Assembly: GCA_025766275.1 (NCBI GenBank)
Contig: JAFKAC010000018.1
Span: 186,001 to 250,000, forward strand
Length of the DNA: 64,000 bases
Origin: Lactarius indigo
Lineage: Eukaryota; Basidiomycota; Agaricomycetes; Russulales; Russulaceae
Direction of reading: 5' to 3'
In this document: positions 1 through 9,911 of the stretch, piece after piece
How positions within the stretch are numbered: the stretch's first letter is position 1
How the letters are laid out: each line of letters begins with the position of its first letter
Position numbers and translations under genes: made by a program
Notes under the pieces: generated by a model
Database searches by the model: none
Told to the model about the DNA's origin: nothing
The model's input: only the letters and a program-made list of their open reading frames with translations

Positions 1-2
1 AC

Positions 3-2252
3 TTCATTACCAAACTCCCTGTCTCTCGCGGTTACGATTCCATTCTCACGGTGACAGATCATGATTGCACCAAAGCTGCTATCTTCATCCCTTGCAATGA
101 AGAGATAACAGCGGAAGGAACGGCTGCCCTGTACGTCTCTCATGTCTTCCCACGATTTGGACTCCCCTTGCGCGTTATCAGCGACCGAGATCCCCGCTTC
201 GCATCAAAGTTCATGTGGGAGATATGTAAAATCCTTGGCATCAGCCAAAACATCTCAACCGCTTATCACCCCAGGACTGACGGCCAGTTGGAACGAACAA
301 ATCAATGGCTGGAGCAATATCTCCGCTTTTGGGTAAATGAGCGGCAAGACGATCGGGTCCGTTATCTGCCTATGGCAGAATTCACGCATAACAATTGGCC
401 TAACGAGACCACACGGGAGTCTCCCTTCTTTCTCCTATCCGGGTTCAACCCTTGCGCTGATTGGACCAATAGACCTTCTCCTATCCCACAAGTGTCATTA
501 AGACTAGACCAATTCAAACAAGCGCGACAGCGCGCTTTCTCCTGCATGCTCCGGGCGCAGAAGTCATGGATCAAACACAAAGATACGCCCAAATTCAAAG
601 AAGGAGACCTTGTGTGGCTAGAAGGACGCCACTTACACACCCATCAACCAACCGCAAAACTAGCGGCTAAACGACACGGGCCATTTAAGGTCATCCAGGT
701 GATGTCCCCTGTCAATTATCGACTCGAGCTTCCCACGCAGTGGAGCATCCATGATGTATTCCACATAGATCTTCTCACGCCTTATCGTGAAACACCCACG
801 CACGGACCAAATTATCAGCGCCCACCACCTGATTTGGTCGATAACAAAGAAGAATACGAAGTCGAGAAGATTCTGGACTCCCGGCGATTCGGCAGAAGAC
901 GTCGACTTCAATACCTTGTCAAATGGAAGGGCTATCCAGACTCAGACAATCAGTGGATAGATAAGGATGACGTATTTGCCGACGAAGCCGTTCGAGACTT
1001 CAAACATTCTAACCCCGACAGAGAAACGCATATAAGGGTAGCCTCCTGTCGTGATAAGTCCCCATCTCCCATTCATTCCATGTCTTCTACTCGACGCAAT
1101 GACCAGCTCGCACTCCTCTCTACCCTCGTCAATGACTCCTCCACCACGCTTGTTAACCCCGACTCCACCAACGACACTGCAACCACTGGAACTACAGATG
1201 GAGGCCGTACCTCCGTGCAGCATGAGGAAGACAGCCCTATCACTAGTGAAGAACTGTACCAGACACTGCAACGATTCCCTGTGCCCGTACAGGGAACTCT
1301 CGACGACGATCCAGCAGCAACTCAACCAGCACCTCCGCCAATGTACGCCCTCACAAACCCCAACACCGGTGAGCCCGAAGTCTTCCTCACGGAAGACGAG
1401 CTTTTTCAGCTTCAAGCAGCTGTCCCGCATGGTACAACCACCCAACGCCATGCAGAAATACGAACAAGAATGGAAGGAGACGGCGGCGCGGTGGCAGCGG
1501 GAGCAACTGCATATCGCCGCCTGCCGACGCCGAATGATGAAGGAGCGGAGGGAGTATTGGACGAAGATGAGGATGAAGACGAGCTTAGAGACCACTACCC
1601 TATCAGGCACGCATTCCTTAACCATGAATTCTACGCTGAAGATCCAGCCGCCACTCCCTACCTCGTCGACGCAGCGGGGGGGCCTCTACACAGAGGACGA
1701 GTCGCCGTGGCACAAGCGGCTCGTTATACACCAATGGGCGAACGAGACCCAGCAACCAGGGCCGTCGTCCCTGAAGGGTTCCAGGTCAATCGAGGACCCG
1801 ATTACATTCCGTTCCCGATCAAACTCCCCAACAGACCGACGGTACAAGCATCCCACGTACAGGTTATCCGAGGAGGAGACCCCTTCGTACTCGGACTAGC
1901 TCCGGGGTCGGGTTTCCTCTACGGTAAACCCCTCTACGCCACTCCCCATCTCCCGAAGAACAACCGCGCATTCATACCGCATGAGGAGTATTTCATGCTC
2001 CGCGACCGACACCCCACTGACCTGTTACTAACGTGCATTGGGGACGTTACCCTCACGCAAGAACTGCGCCGGTTCAGGCAATTCGCCTTTGCCGAGGACC
2101 AACTGGACAAGCGGATTCGACAACTCCAGATGGAAAGGGAGATGGTGGTGACAGACAAAAAAGACAGTCTCTATCGACTAGAGCGCGCTAACATACTGGC
2201 TAGAATGGAAGATGAAGCGGAACGGATGAGGCAAGAATCTGTAGCGGATTAG
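3..2252 (+). CDS. Gypsy Pol C-terminal part: integrase core, chromodomain and long C-terminal extension (5' partial)
   Basis: The frame is open from base 3 and begins inside the integrase core. The acidic triad is visible: Asp in TVTDHD, Asp in ISDRDPRF, and Glu in GQLERTNQ. Integrase inserts element cDNA into chromosomes. An SH3-like GPFKV..NYRLELP block follows (about residues 220-260), then a chromodomain (about 285-335; EVEKILDSR, YLVKWKGYPDSDNQWI), which in chromoviruses steers insertion to marked chromatin. The last ~390 residues form a low-complexity, acidic and Pro/Thr-rich extension with no domain I recognise. It is much longer than the usual tail of such polyproteins. The stop is TAG at 2250-2252. 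A second frame is open over 1051-1899 but looks compositional. Confidence 0.9.
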   Translation, partial: FITKLPVSRGYDSILTVTDHDCTKAAIFIPCNEEITAEGTAALYVSHVFPRFGLPLRVISDRDPRFASKFMWEICKILGISQNISTAYHPRTDGQLERTNQWLEQYLRFWVNERQDDRVRYLPMAEFTHNNWPNETTRESPFFLLSGFNPCADWTNRPSPIPQVSLRLDQFKQARQRAFSCMLRAQKSWIKHKDTPKFKEGDLVWLEGRHLHTHQPTAKLAAKRHGPFKVIQVMSPVNYRLELPTQWSIHDVFHIDLLTPYRETPTHGPNYQRPPPDLVDNKEEYEVEKILDSRRFGRRRRLQYLVKWKGYPDSDNQWIDKDDVFADEAVRDFKHSNPDRETHIRVASCRDKSPSPIHSMSSTRRNDQLALLSTLVNDSSTTLVNPDSTNDTATTGTTDGGRTSVQHEEDSPITSEELYQTLQRFPVPVQGTLDDDPAATQPAPPPMYALTNPNTGEPEVFLTEDELFQLQAAVPHGTTTQRHAEIRTRMEGDGGAVAAGATAYRRLPTPNDEGAEGVLDEDEDEDELRDHYPIRHAFLNHEFYAEDPAATPYLVDAAGGPLHRGRVAVAQAARYTPMGERDPATRAVVPEGFQVNRGPDYIPFPIKLPNRPTVQASHVQVIRGGDPFVLGLAPGSGFLYGKPLYATPHLPKNNRAFIPHEEYFMLRDRHPTDLLLTCIGDVTLTQELRRFRQFAFAEDQLDKRIRQLQMEREMVVTDKKDSLYRLERANILARMEDEAERMRQESVAD

Positions 2253-2284
2253 TGAGGTGGGCCTCACTCCTGAAAAGGGGGTGA

Positions 2285-2793
2285 TGTTATGGTACGGACT
2301 TAATGACTCATTACACACGACTCATGACTGGTTATGACTACGGTCCGGCATCAGTATTAGTCATGGACTCTTACTTCGTATCAGTCAGCATAGCAGTTCG
2401 CATGTGATTGTGACTCATGTATGACTCATTCCTAGGATAGCTGTACTAGGGTTCGAGCTAGTTACGCTATTGGTTACATATTATTCCAGCGGCGCTTTAA
2501 AGCCCGCGCGTATCTGTATAAGTAGTCGACTCAGAAGACCAAGAGTCCCCATCTTGGTCTTCTTCAATCCACCATCTGATTCGTCTCTTGTCTGCCTTAG
2601 TTATCGGACTAAGCGTGCTTCTGCTTGTATCAGCCAAGGATACTCCTTCTTATTCCTTTCGCTGCAGTGTGTGCCAGAGAGCCCCTGTTCAGCTTGCGTT
2701 GGGTTGACACGTGTTCCCCATTCGCCTGACTTTCACTAAGTCGATTACGCCCTTCACAAGTCCAAGTCGGACTAACACCGGTGGAGCGTAACA
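2285..2793 (+). repeat. 3' long terminal repeat of the gypsy element
   Basis: The LTR starts TGTTAT next to a polypurine tract (AAAAGGGGG at 2273-2281) and ends GTAACA, giving near-perfect short inverted termini and a length of 509 bp. It contains a TATA-like GTATAAGTAG at about 2517-2524, followed by pyrimidine-rich sequence that could hold the transcription start. The right boundary is sharp because open transposase coding sequence resumes at 2794. The left boundary is less certain by a few bases, since a TGA directly precedes TGTTAT. Confidence 0.8.
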
Positions 2794-4411
2794 CCCGACA
2801 TACTGCATCAAGTTATCAAGGGCACTTTCAAGGACCACCTGGTGACCTGGGTTGAAGAATATCTCGAGTTGACACATGGTAAGACCCACGCGAAGACGAT
2901 ATTAGACGACATTGACCGCCGGTGAGTCTATTCCCCAAATCCAGCGTCCACTATCCCCCATTCTCTTCTATTCAGGATCGCGCTGGCCCCTCCATTTCCG
3001 GGGCTCCGTCGCTTTCCTCAAGGCTGTGGGTTTAAGCAATGGACGGGCGACGATTCAAAAGTGCTGATGAAGGTGAGCACACTCATTCACGGCCATTACA
3101 CGGCTGATGCTGTCTCTGTCACATAGGTCTATCTCCCTGCATTAGAGGGACACCTGCCAGCTGACGTTATTCGCGCCTTCCGCGCTTTCTTGGATTTTTG
3201 CTACCTTGTTCGACGAGACATGTTTAATAACGACACATTGGGTTTAGTACAGGATGCTCTCGACCGCTTTCACCAGTTTCGTTTGATCTTTCAGGCAGTC
3301 GGAGTTCGTCCGAACGGATTCTCTCTCCCGCAGCAACACTCCCTTTGCCATTACCGACATCTCATATGCATGTTCGGCACTCCCAACGGCCTTTGTTCTT
3401 CAATAACAGAATCCAAGCACATTAAGGCTGTCAAGGAGCCATGGCGTCGTTCGAATCGCTGCAATGCCCTTGGCCAAATGCTCGTCATCAACCAGCGTCT
3501 TGACCAGCTTGCTGCCTCACGCTCCTATTTCAAATCCAAAGGTATGCTCAAGAGCACGGTGCTTGCGGATGCCTGCGAGCGTGCAGGTTTATTCAGTATG
3601 TCGTCTGATGTCTTACCGAAATACTGACGCATAGACCTGAATACAGACGTGCCCACTGACGCACTGGACGCTGACATGGCCCCACACTCTGCCAATGCAG
3701 AACAAGGCGACAATGAGGGCATTTTCCATCACGGCAATGGGAGCGCAGACCTTCGTGAGGTAGATGAAACGCGTCCAGTCAACGACAAAGATGCCGTGAG
3801 CCACGTATGGCTACCTGAGAATCGCCGTACGTGTATGTTTCTTACCTTTTCATTCGTTTCTGACCTTTTCATCCTCAATAGAGAGAGGGTATCCATACTC
3901 CGTCACGGAGCTGGCAACCGTCTTCCAACAACCTGATTTGCAAGATCTTATTCGTCATTTTTTGTTCGATCAACTCCACTTGGACGACCCCAATGCCCCT
4001 GCTGGTTCAGACGTTCCCCTAACTCAGTGCCCCCATTTCAACAGTAAAATTTCTGTTTACCACACCGCAACTGCTGTTTTCTTTTCACCAAGCGATCCGA
4101 GCGGACTTCAAGGAATGCGCTCGGAATGTATTCGCTGCAATCCACGTTGGCGCAAGCAGAACCCTCGATTTGACACCGCTTTTGTAGAGCGCGACCCCAC
4201 TCTACCCGGGGCACAAGGATTCAATGTTGTGCGCTTACGCGCGCTATTCTCTTTTGTTTGGGGGGATATTTATTACCCTTGTGCACTCATTAGGTGGTTC
4301 ATACATGTGGGAGATAAGCCGGATGAAGTGACAGGTTTGTGGGTTGTGCAACCAGACACCAACGCCGATGGATCACCAGCATGTAGCGGTATGACTTATC
4401 GCGACAACTAG
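2794..4411 (+). pseudogene. Plavaka-type DNA transposase, C-terminal part, interrupted by the LTR element
   Basis: Directly after the LTR a coding frame resumes at PDILHQVIKGTFKDHLV, typical of basidiomycete Plavaka-type (CACTA-related) transposases. Five exons join in phase: <2794-2921, 2976-3072, 3127-3595, 3635-3826, 3882-4411. Conserved blocks are APPFPGLRRFPQG, FKQWTGDDSK, CYLVRRD, GVRPNGFSLPQQHSL, ITESKHIKAVKEPWRRSNR and, near the end, YPCALIRWF and TGLWVVQPD. There is no internal stop once spliced. The N-terminal half must lie left of the retrotransposon, outside the window, so the gene was broken by that insertion. The end (TYRDN, stop at 4409-4411) is shorter than I expect for the family and may be decayed. 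Confidence 0.8.
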
Positions 4412-4560
4412 ACCAAGCAAAGTGTAAGTGAACTGACATGGTACACACTCAAGCCTAGCGCGGAGACAAGTCACGCGCCGAACGTACAGGCACAGCGGAG
4501 AGTAGACACACATGAGGACTTTATACAAGTCCAAAGGTCAGGTGATCACGCTGTGGCACG

Positions 4561-4655
4561 CTGAGTGGAGAACCAAGAGGACAAGTTAACATTGGTGAAG
4601 AGAGAGGGAAGTACAAAGAAATGCACACCTGAGTGGAGAACCAAGAGGACAAGTT
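4561..4655 (+). repeat. 27-bp direct repeat downstream of the transposase
   Basis: The 27-mer starting CTGAGTGGAGAACCAAGAGG occurs at 4561-4587 and again, identical, at 4629-4655. The copies are 68 bp apart, start to start. Position just beyond the transposase stop would fit subterminal repeats of a CACTA-like element, but no terminal inverted repeat or target duplication was found. Confidence 0.6.
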
Positions 4656-5859
4656 GGTTCCACTCAGGACGCTACATGAGGGTCTATATACTGTGCTGCG
4701 GCTGAGTTCGAATTACTACGGAACCTTGTTACTAAAGGTATGGGTAATAGTAATGAGTCATACGCTGACGCGTCGTGTCTAATAATAGCGTTATCTATTG
4801 TGCTGACTGATGCATAGTCATTAACGCTGACAGAACAATGACGTGTCCTTATCTATGAGTCACAACCCTATGACAACGTAATCTAGAACTATCTAGAACG
4901 TTCCCTGCTTATTGTCCAATGAGAAACTACTTTACTAATGAGGAAAGTGACCTAAAAGGTAACATCCGATAAGGAAGTTACTGTCTCAGGGTCACGTGCT
5001 TGTGGGTGCACATGTTGGCATCACGTGACTAACCATCTTATCATATCTAATGATAAGGACTTGGATGTTTGAGCACAACGTTGGAGACTCGTATCTCCAC
5101 CAAATAAATCCGTAAAAATACGGAAAAATAAGGCAAAAATAGAGCGTCTGTGACACAGCAGTCGAGGTGATCCATCTGGATTCTGTCCTCCGCGCGGCAC
5201 ATTTATTGCCCATTTTTGGGAACAGCTTTATGCCCATCGAGTTATCCCCACACAACACTCTTGATGCGTTCGAGACTTATTATATTAATAAATACATAGA
5301 TTACCATGCTTTTGAATTTGCATCATAGCTTTGTTCGCACTTTCAGCCATTTTTCGGAGTTGTCAGCTAAGCACCTAATTCGACTTCCCATCTCGGATGA
5401 TTCCAATCCCCAATCGCCACCAACCCGCCTTCTAAAATTGATTTTCCATTCTTTTCTCTTCCCATCATCATCTCACTCTTCGCCGCTCTTTTCTATGTCA
5501 AGCTACAGTACGTCAAATGTTCAATAATTCCGACATCAGCAGCCACCATCATCAACCGACCACATTCCAGACAGCTCCCTCCCCACGTGGTCGTCGTCGT
5601 CGGTGGTCTCGCCAACAAAGAGCAACCCTACCATTCCCCGCCTTGCGGGCTTTCTTTCGGCTGACACTGGCGAAACCCTGGAACATGATTCATACCTATG
5701 CCCCCGGTCGATGATTGGCCCCTAAGGTATGCGAGTTCTTTTATTTTCTCTCAGATTCTGACTTGTCCTTCTCATACTAGCATACCTCGTCGACGCCGCT
5801 CACATCGCCTCAGGCTGTCATCCACTCACTCTCTTTTTGGACGGGATCTTCCTACTCGT
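4656..5859. other. Non-coding stretch, probably transposon debris
   Basis: AT-rich DNA with a TATATA box near 4686 and several TGAGTCA/ATGACTCAT-like words. A 235-bp segment at 4735-4969 is bounded by TGTTAC and GTAACA but lacks a flanking duplication. A short open stretch at 5517-5714 in two frames has no recognisable product. No gene can be supported. Confidence 0.5.
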
Positions 5860-5981
5860 TTGCTTTTTTACGTGTGAACTCGATACTTACTCTACATCTC
5901 GACACATGCTCTAATACAGTACACGTTGTCAGCATCACCTGTGCCAGGGGATACCAGTCGTTACAATTCTCTCACCCCGAC

Positions 5982-6415
5982 TTTCCATCTTCCATCCTCC
6001 ATCGATATCGAGATCCCCTTTCGTACTACTTTCTCCCGATGTTCGCTACCTCCCAGATCGACTTTTGACAACGAACCTTACTTACAAATAAGGCTCATTC
6101 TGACATCCAATAAACAATGAGTTACCCTCCATTTCGTGCGACACATTCAAGACATCTTGCAACAGGAGTCTGCTCGGAACACGAACCCCAGCAGCTCTAT
6201 TCCTTCATTCATTGACTTTCCGTCTTCCGTCCTCCATCGATATTGAGAGGTCCCCCTGGAACACGAACCCCAGCAGCTCTATTCCCTCATTCATTGACTT
6301 TCCGTCTTCCGTCCTCCATCGATATTGAGAGGACCCCCTTTCGTTCTACTTTCTCCCAATGTTCACTACCTCCCAGACCATATTTCAACAATGAACTTTA
6401 CTTACAAATACACAC
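5982..6415 (+). repeat. Local triplication of a pyrimidine-rich segment
   Basis: A segment beginning CTTTCC(A/G)TCTTCC(A/G)TCC and running through CTCCATCGATAT(C/T)GAGA occurs three times, at about 5981, 6216 and 6298. The second and third copies belong to an ~73-bp block repeated with an 82-bp period (about 6178-6332), nearly identical. The first and third copies extend further (ACTTTCTCCC.ATGTTC.CTACCTCCCAGA, then CTTACTTACAAATA), so about 130 bp were copied first and a shorter piece duplicated later. Confidence 0.75.
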
Positions 6416-7659
6416 AGTAAATGAGGCTCAGTGTGATGCACGCTTTTTTTTTTTTTTCAAACTGGGGAACGTGCCAATACAAACACCAGTAGCTAAGAGC
6501 CATTACAGTCAAGAAATCCTATACACTTTTGAGTATGTACAACGCGACTTTAGCTACTGGATTTGGCTTGACACGTTTCACGTTGCTGAGACCAACGCAA
6601 ACTACTTAATTGCCATGGTGCGCTTAATTCACTTGCCGGTTAATTAGCCGAGACGGAAATTACAATTCTGGGAATTACTTGATCGTCCCTTTTCACTTAA
6701 ATTTACTTTATTTCCAAATTAAGTAGCCAAAGTAAAATACAGGAACGTGTTCGAATGCTGATGTAACTGACTTCTCGGGTGCATCATCCCGGTCCCTCAA
6801 TGGGGATTCTCGCGAATAATCATCTCCTTTCCATTCTCCACCCGTACACGCCTCGGATGTCCCCATGTCTGCTGCTTGCTTGATTTTCCGAACCGCTACC
6901 CTGAGCTTCCTCTGGGAGGTGCCCCGTTCTGTATTTCGCGTCGGTGTTTTACTTATTTATTTTTCCAGCACCACGTAAGTCTCTCTTACGATAGTTACTT
7001 AAATAACCCTCTTGGTTGACCGGCCTTGTATTAACCACTGTCCCGGAATAAACATGTTTTTTTATAACAATGTCAACAGCCACCTCACTCCCCCAAGCTG
7101 ACAATGACGGTCATTGCCAATGCGGATTTAAATTGGCGTGCGACCGTGCATTGAATCGGTGTGTCGAGAGGCACAGCACCTTACCAAACAGCTGACATAT
7201 AAGGTCACACCCTGTTTTGTACCGCTGCCACGCCCTGTGCAGCACGAGTCGCTGCGCGACGCATCCACCACATCGCCGCAAGTAACCAGCTTATTGTCAA
7301 TACAGATCTGTCCCCACACAGCAGCGTTTGCAATGATGCCACTGCTTCTCTTCCATGTCACGCTGCCGTCCCCGTCACTGGAGTGGCACCTGTATTCTAG
7401 GGCCATGCAACGATGTTCCTGGGACGATGCTGCCGCCACACCACCTGACATGTTGGTTGCGTCCCATACCACCACCTAAAGGCTGGATTTGTGAGGTATG
7501 CCTGAGTAATACGAGTATTGCAGTACTGGAAATCCCTAGAAAATTGCTTCGTTCATACTAGATATTGATACATAAAAAATAGGCTTTCCTAGAACGACTG
7601 GGATTAGGTATGAGTCACATGACTAGGAAAATTGACCCAAAATTCTGGCATCACTGACA
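6416..7659. other. Intergenic, no supported gene
   Basis: Contains a T-tract near 6445 and AT-rich DNA. Over 7128-7479 both strands are open for about 113 codons, but neither product is recognisable and there is no clear splice context or codon signal to choose between them. Confidence 0.5.
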
Positions 7660-8334
7660 CTAATGATGACCTCTATAAGCGAGGAAAGGGGGTGACGATG
7701 CAGTCATCTCTGGTAACTCGAAGTTACGTAGGAATTCGAAGGTTTCCACGAACTCAATCACATCCTGGCCCTGCAGGATGCGGATCCCCTCTACCACTGG
7801 CGTGAACTCTTCGTAGTGGGCCTTTATCAAGTGCTTTTTTATCTTATAGGCACGCTTCCACTGGAGGGGGCAGAGAGGGCATTGGCGCGGCGGATCGTGT
7901 ATTTCCCTAAAGTGTCGCGCGAGTTCTTGACTCCGTTTAGATATTTTCCCGCACCGCGCACATATATGCTTCTCCCCACCAGACGCACAATCTTTCCCGG
8001 ACCGCTCAGCTGCTTCTTGGGCGCCAGTGAACAGCGCCAGTTCTGGACGCGGCGAAAATTGAGATGCAGCGTCAGGGTATGCTTGGGTTTCCCAAAGACC
8101 GGCTGCGCTTGCTTCGTGTTGCGAATCAAGTGGAAACTCTAGCTGATTCAAAACGACAGATACGGATCCGAGCTGTGGACCTATGGTAGTATCGACGTCC
8201 TGGATGTGCTAGTATCAGTAACTCGAAGTTCGAATGCCTAGACGTAGTGGGCAACCACTCACCAGAGAGTGTGCTCTCTCATCAAAGCTCTGCACATAGT
8301 CTAACTCGAGGTGACACTGTGTGAACGAAGACAT
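7660..8334 (-). CDS. Small C2H2 zinc-finger protein
   Basis: Two exons on the minus strand give about 206 residues: 8334-8263 (MSSFTQCHLELDYVQ...) and 8208-7660, with an in-phase GTGAGT...TAG intron of 54 bp. An alternative CAG acceptor 9 bp further is also in phase. Two adjacent fingers lie at about residues 108-160: CARCGKISKRSQELARH followed by FREIH, then CPLCPLQWKRAYKIKKH followed by LIKAH, each C-x2-C-x12-H-x4-H. A nucleic-acid-binding, probably transcription-related role is inferred from this alone. The remainder has no known domain. The ATG was chosen because the large exon has no upstream ATG before a stop and the short first exon supplies one in frame. Confidence 0.7.
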
Positions 8335-9605
8335 CACAGGATGCGGGGGCTCAATCGGGGGACGAGGATGAGCTTTCGCCCATGTGTCGCACAGATATTT
8401 TAGCGGAACTGGAAGGGGAAGGCCAAGAGTACGCCATTCTTAGATCACTTGTTGGGGTACATCCAATGTACGCCTTCAATTCGCGGGTCGCGGTCTATTG
8501 GTGCCTCCTTGCCGTATGTTGGTGCCGTCCTCCTAATAGAGCCAGGGTCCTGTCCGAACCGTCAGCTGGCTTCCATTAGGCAGCCGCTTCCATCCGATGC
8601 GCCGCATACGAAAGATCTGTAGTGTGGGAATGCCATGGGTAACCGGATGGGAAAGTGGCACCAAGGTCGTGCGCTATGTGTGCATTGTGAATCTGAAACA
8701 CCGCCGTTGCTAGATGAGAAGAGGAAGTTGTCACTTCGGGCGTCAAGATACGTCAAGATACGCGTAGGTATTGCACAGCAATGCTGATCAACGGGGTTAG
8801 TGAGACGCGGGATTTGAATTCGGCCGACGCGCGAGATGATGTTTTCGTACGGCCCGTAGTTAGTGGTGAGGACCTATAGCAGTGCACTCTTCCACTCAAG
8901 AAGTCGATGAGGTCCACAGGAATCCTTCAAGATCGCCATACTTGATCACCGTACTTGACCATGACCACCAACGGGGATGAAGAAAGTCGGCACGCCTGAC
9001 GCAATACCGAACGTGTGTTGTACGTCAAGGTACTTAAGAACTACGTCTGTTTTCGTAATTTGGTCCGAGCAGTTACTCTGCTTCGATACCAGCGGCGAGG
9101 ATGTGGGTTAGTGCCTTCTTTTTTTTTTTTTAATCCAATCATCAATTGTTTGAAAGATAAAGGTGGAGATCAGGGCGGAAGGTCTGAAAGGACCCCTGAA
9201 AGGAGACTTATTTTTGGGACGGTGATACTCGCTTTGACACATACCTGAGATCAGCTATATGAACCAATTGTCAATGAAACCGCAGCCAGCAAGCTTGTTC
9301 GGAGACTGGGAGGAGGAGATACCGAGGAGCCGTATAGCCTTGGACTGCCGTTGGGGACACCCGATGTCATCAAGATGGAGATGTCACAAGATGAGGGTTC
9401 GCCTGTAGAGGTTAGGTTTGCGGCGGGAACGATCTTCGCAAGAGAACTAAGATCGGCGGCCCGATCCCATTCGAAAGTGGGAAGTTATAGACGTTATAAC
9501 GTCCTGCGAAGCTGTTGAAATTTCAAAGAATGGAGAAAATCACAAAAATGGAAGATCAGAATAAAAAAGTACGTTTGCGCGAGACACGGTCGTATCGAAA
9601 CAAAT
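8335..9605. other. Intergenic, no supported gene
   Basis: No open frame with recognisable content. Holds a short tandem CGTCAAGATA duplication near 8743-8763 and a T-tract near 9118. Confidence 0.5.
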
Positions 9606-9911
9606 CCGGTCACGACAGAACCGTGGCGTTGAGGCAGCCGGTGAACGACCACTCGTTGACCGCAGAAGCGTTCTCAGACTTCGGAGTATTGCGGACTGTT
9701 TGGCGTGCTGACGCCCGTGAGCTTGGCCTCGATGTCATTCTGGACAAGCGCAATGCGGGGGCACAGAGGGGCATTCCCAGGCCAGAAACCTTGCTCACAT
9801 TCCTGGGACGCTACCGTGGTGTTCATTAACGCGCACATCGCGGTCGGAGTGGTGTGTAAGCAAGAAGAAAGGCGGAAGAGCAGGGAGGCATTCACCATCA
9901 TTCACCATGAC
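9606..9911 (-). pseudogene. Fossil of a sedolisin (S53) gene, N-terminal region
   Basis: The minus strand matches the start of the intact peptidase at 12914: an ATGGTGAA start followed by a hydrophobic leader, then PGNAPLCPRIALVQNDI (intact copy PGNAALRLHIALVQNDI), GVSTPNSPQYS (DVSTPSSSQYG), and in another frame ASAVNEW..TGCLNATVLS (TAVNEW..NGLNATVLS). The match crosses two frames and carries stops and a deletion covering intron 1 and its flanks. Nothing of the catalytic domain was found nearby. It is a decayed duplicate, in opposite orientation to the intact gene. Confidence 0.75.

Larger units (their letters stand above)
1..2793 (+). mobile_element. Ty3/gypsy chromoviral LTR retrotransposon, 3' part
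   Basis: This is the right-hand end of an LTR retrotransposon that enters from beyond the left edge of the window. It holds the integrase and chromodomain part of pol, a short spacer, a polypurine tract at about 2273-2281, and the 3' LTR. Gag, protease, reverse transcriptase, RNase H and the 5' LTR would lie outside. The pol frame is uninterrupted, so the copy may be young. The LTR ends inside a Plavaka-type transposase gene. The 5-bp target duplication (CCCGA next to the 3' LTR) cannot be confirmed without the left flank. Confidence 0.9.

Noticed and set aside
1051..1899. A 282-codon frame overlapping the gypsy pol extension
   Set aside because: It lies in a Pro/Ser/Thr-rich stretch where alternate frames stay open by composition, and has no recognisable content.
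4735..4969. A TGTTAC...GTAACA segment resembling a short solo LTR
   Set aside because: The flanks (AACCT... and TCCGA) do not form a target duplication and only six terminal bases match.
7128..7479. Frames of about 113 codons open on both strands
   Set aside because: No homology, start context or splice signals favour either strand.
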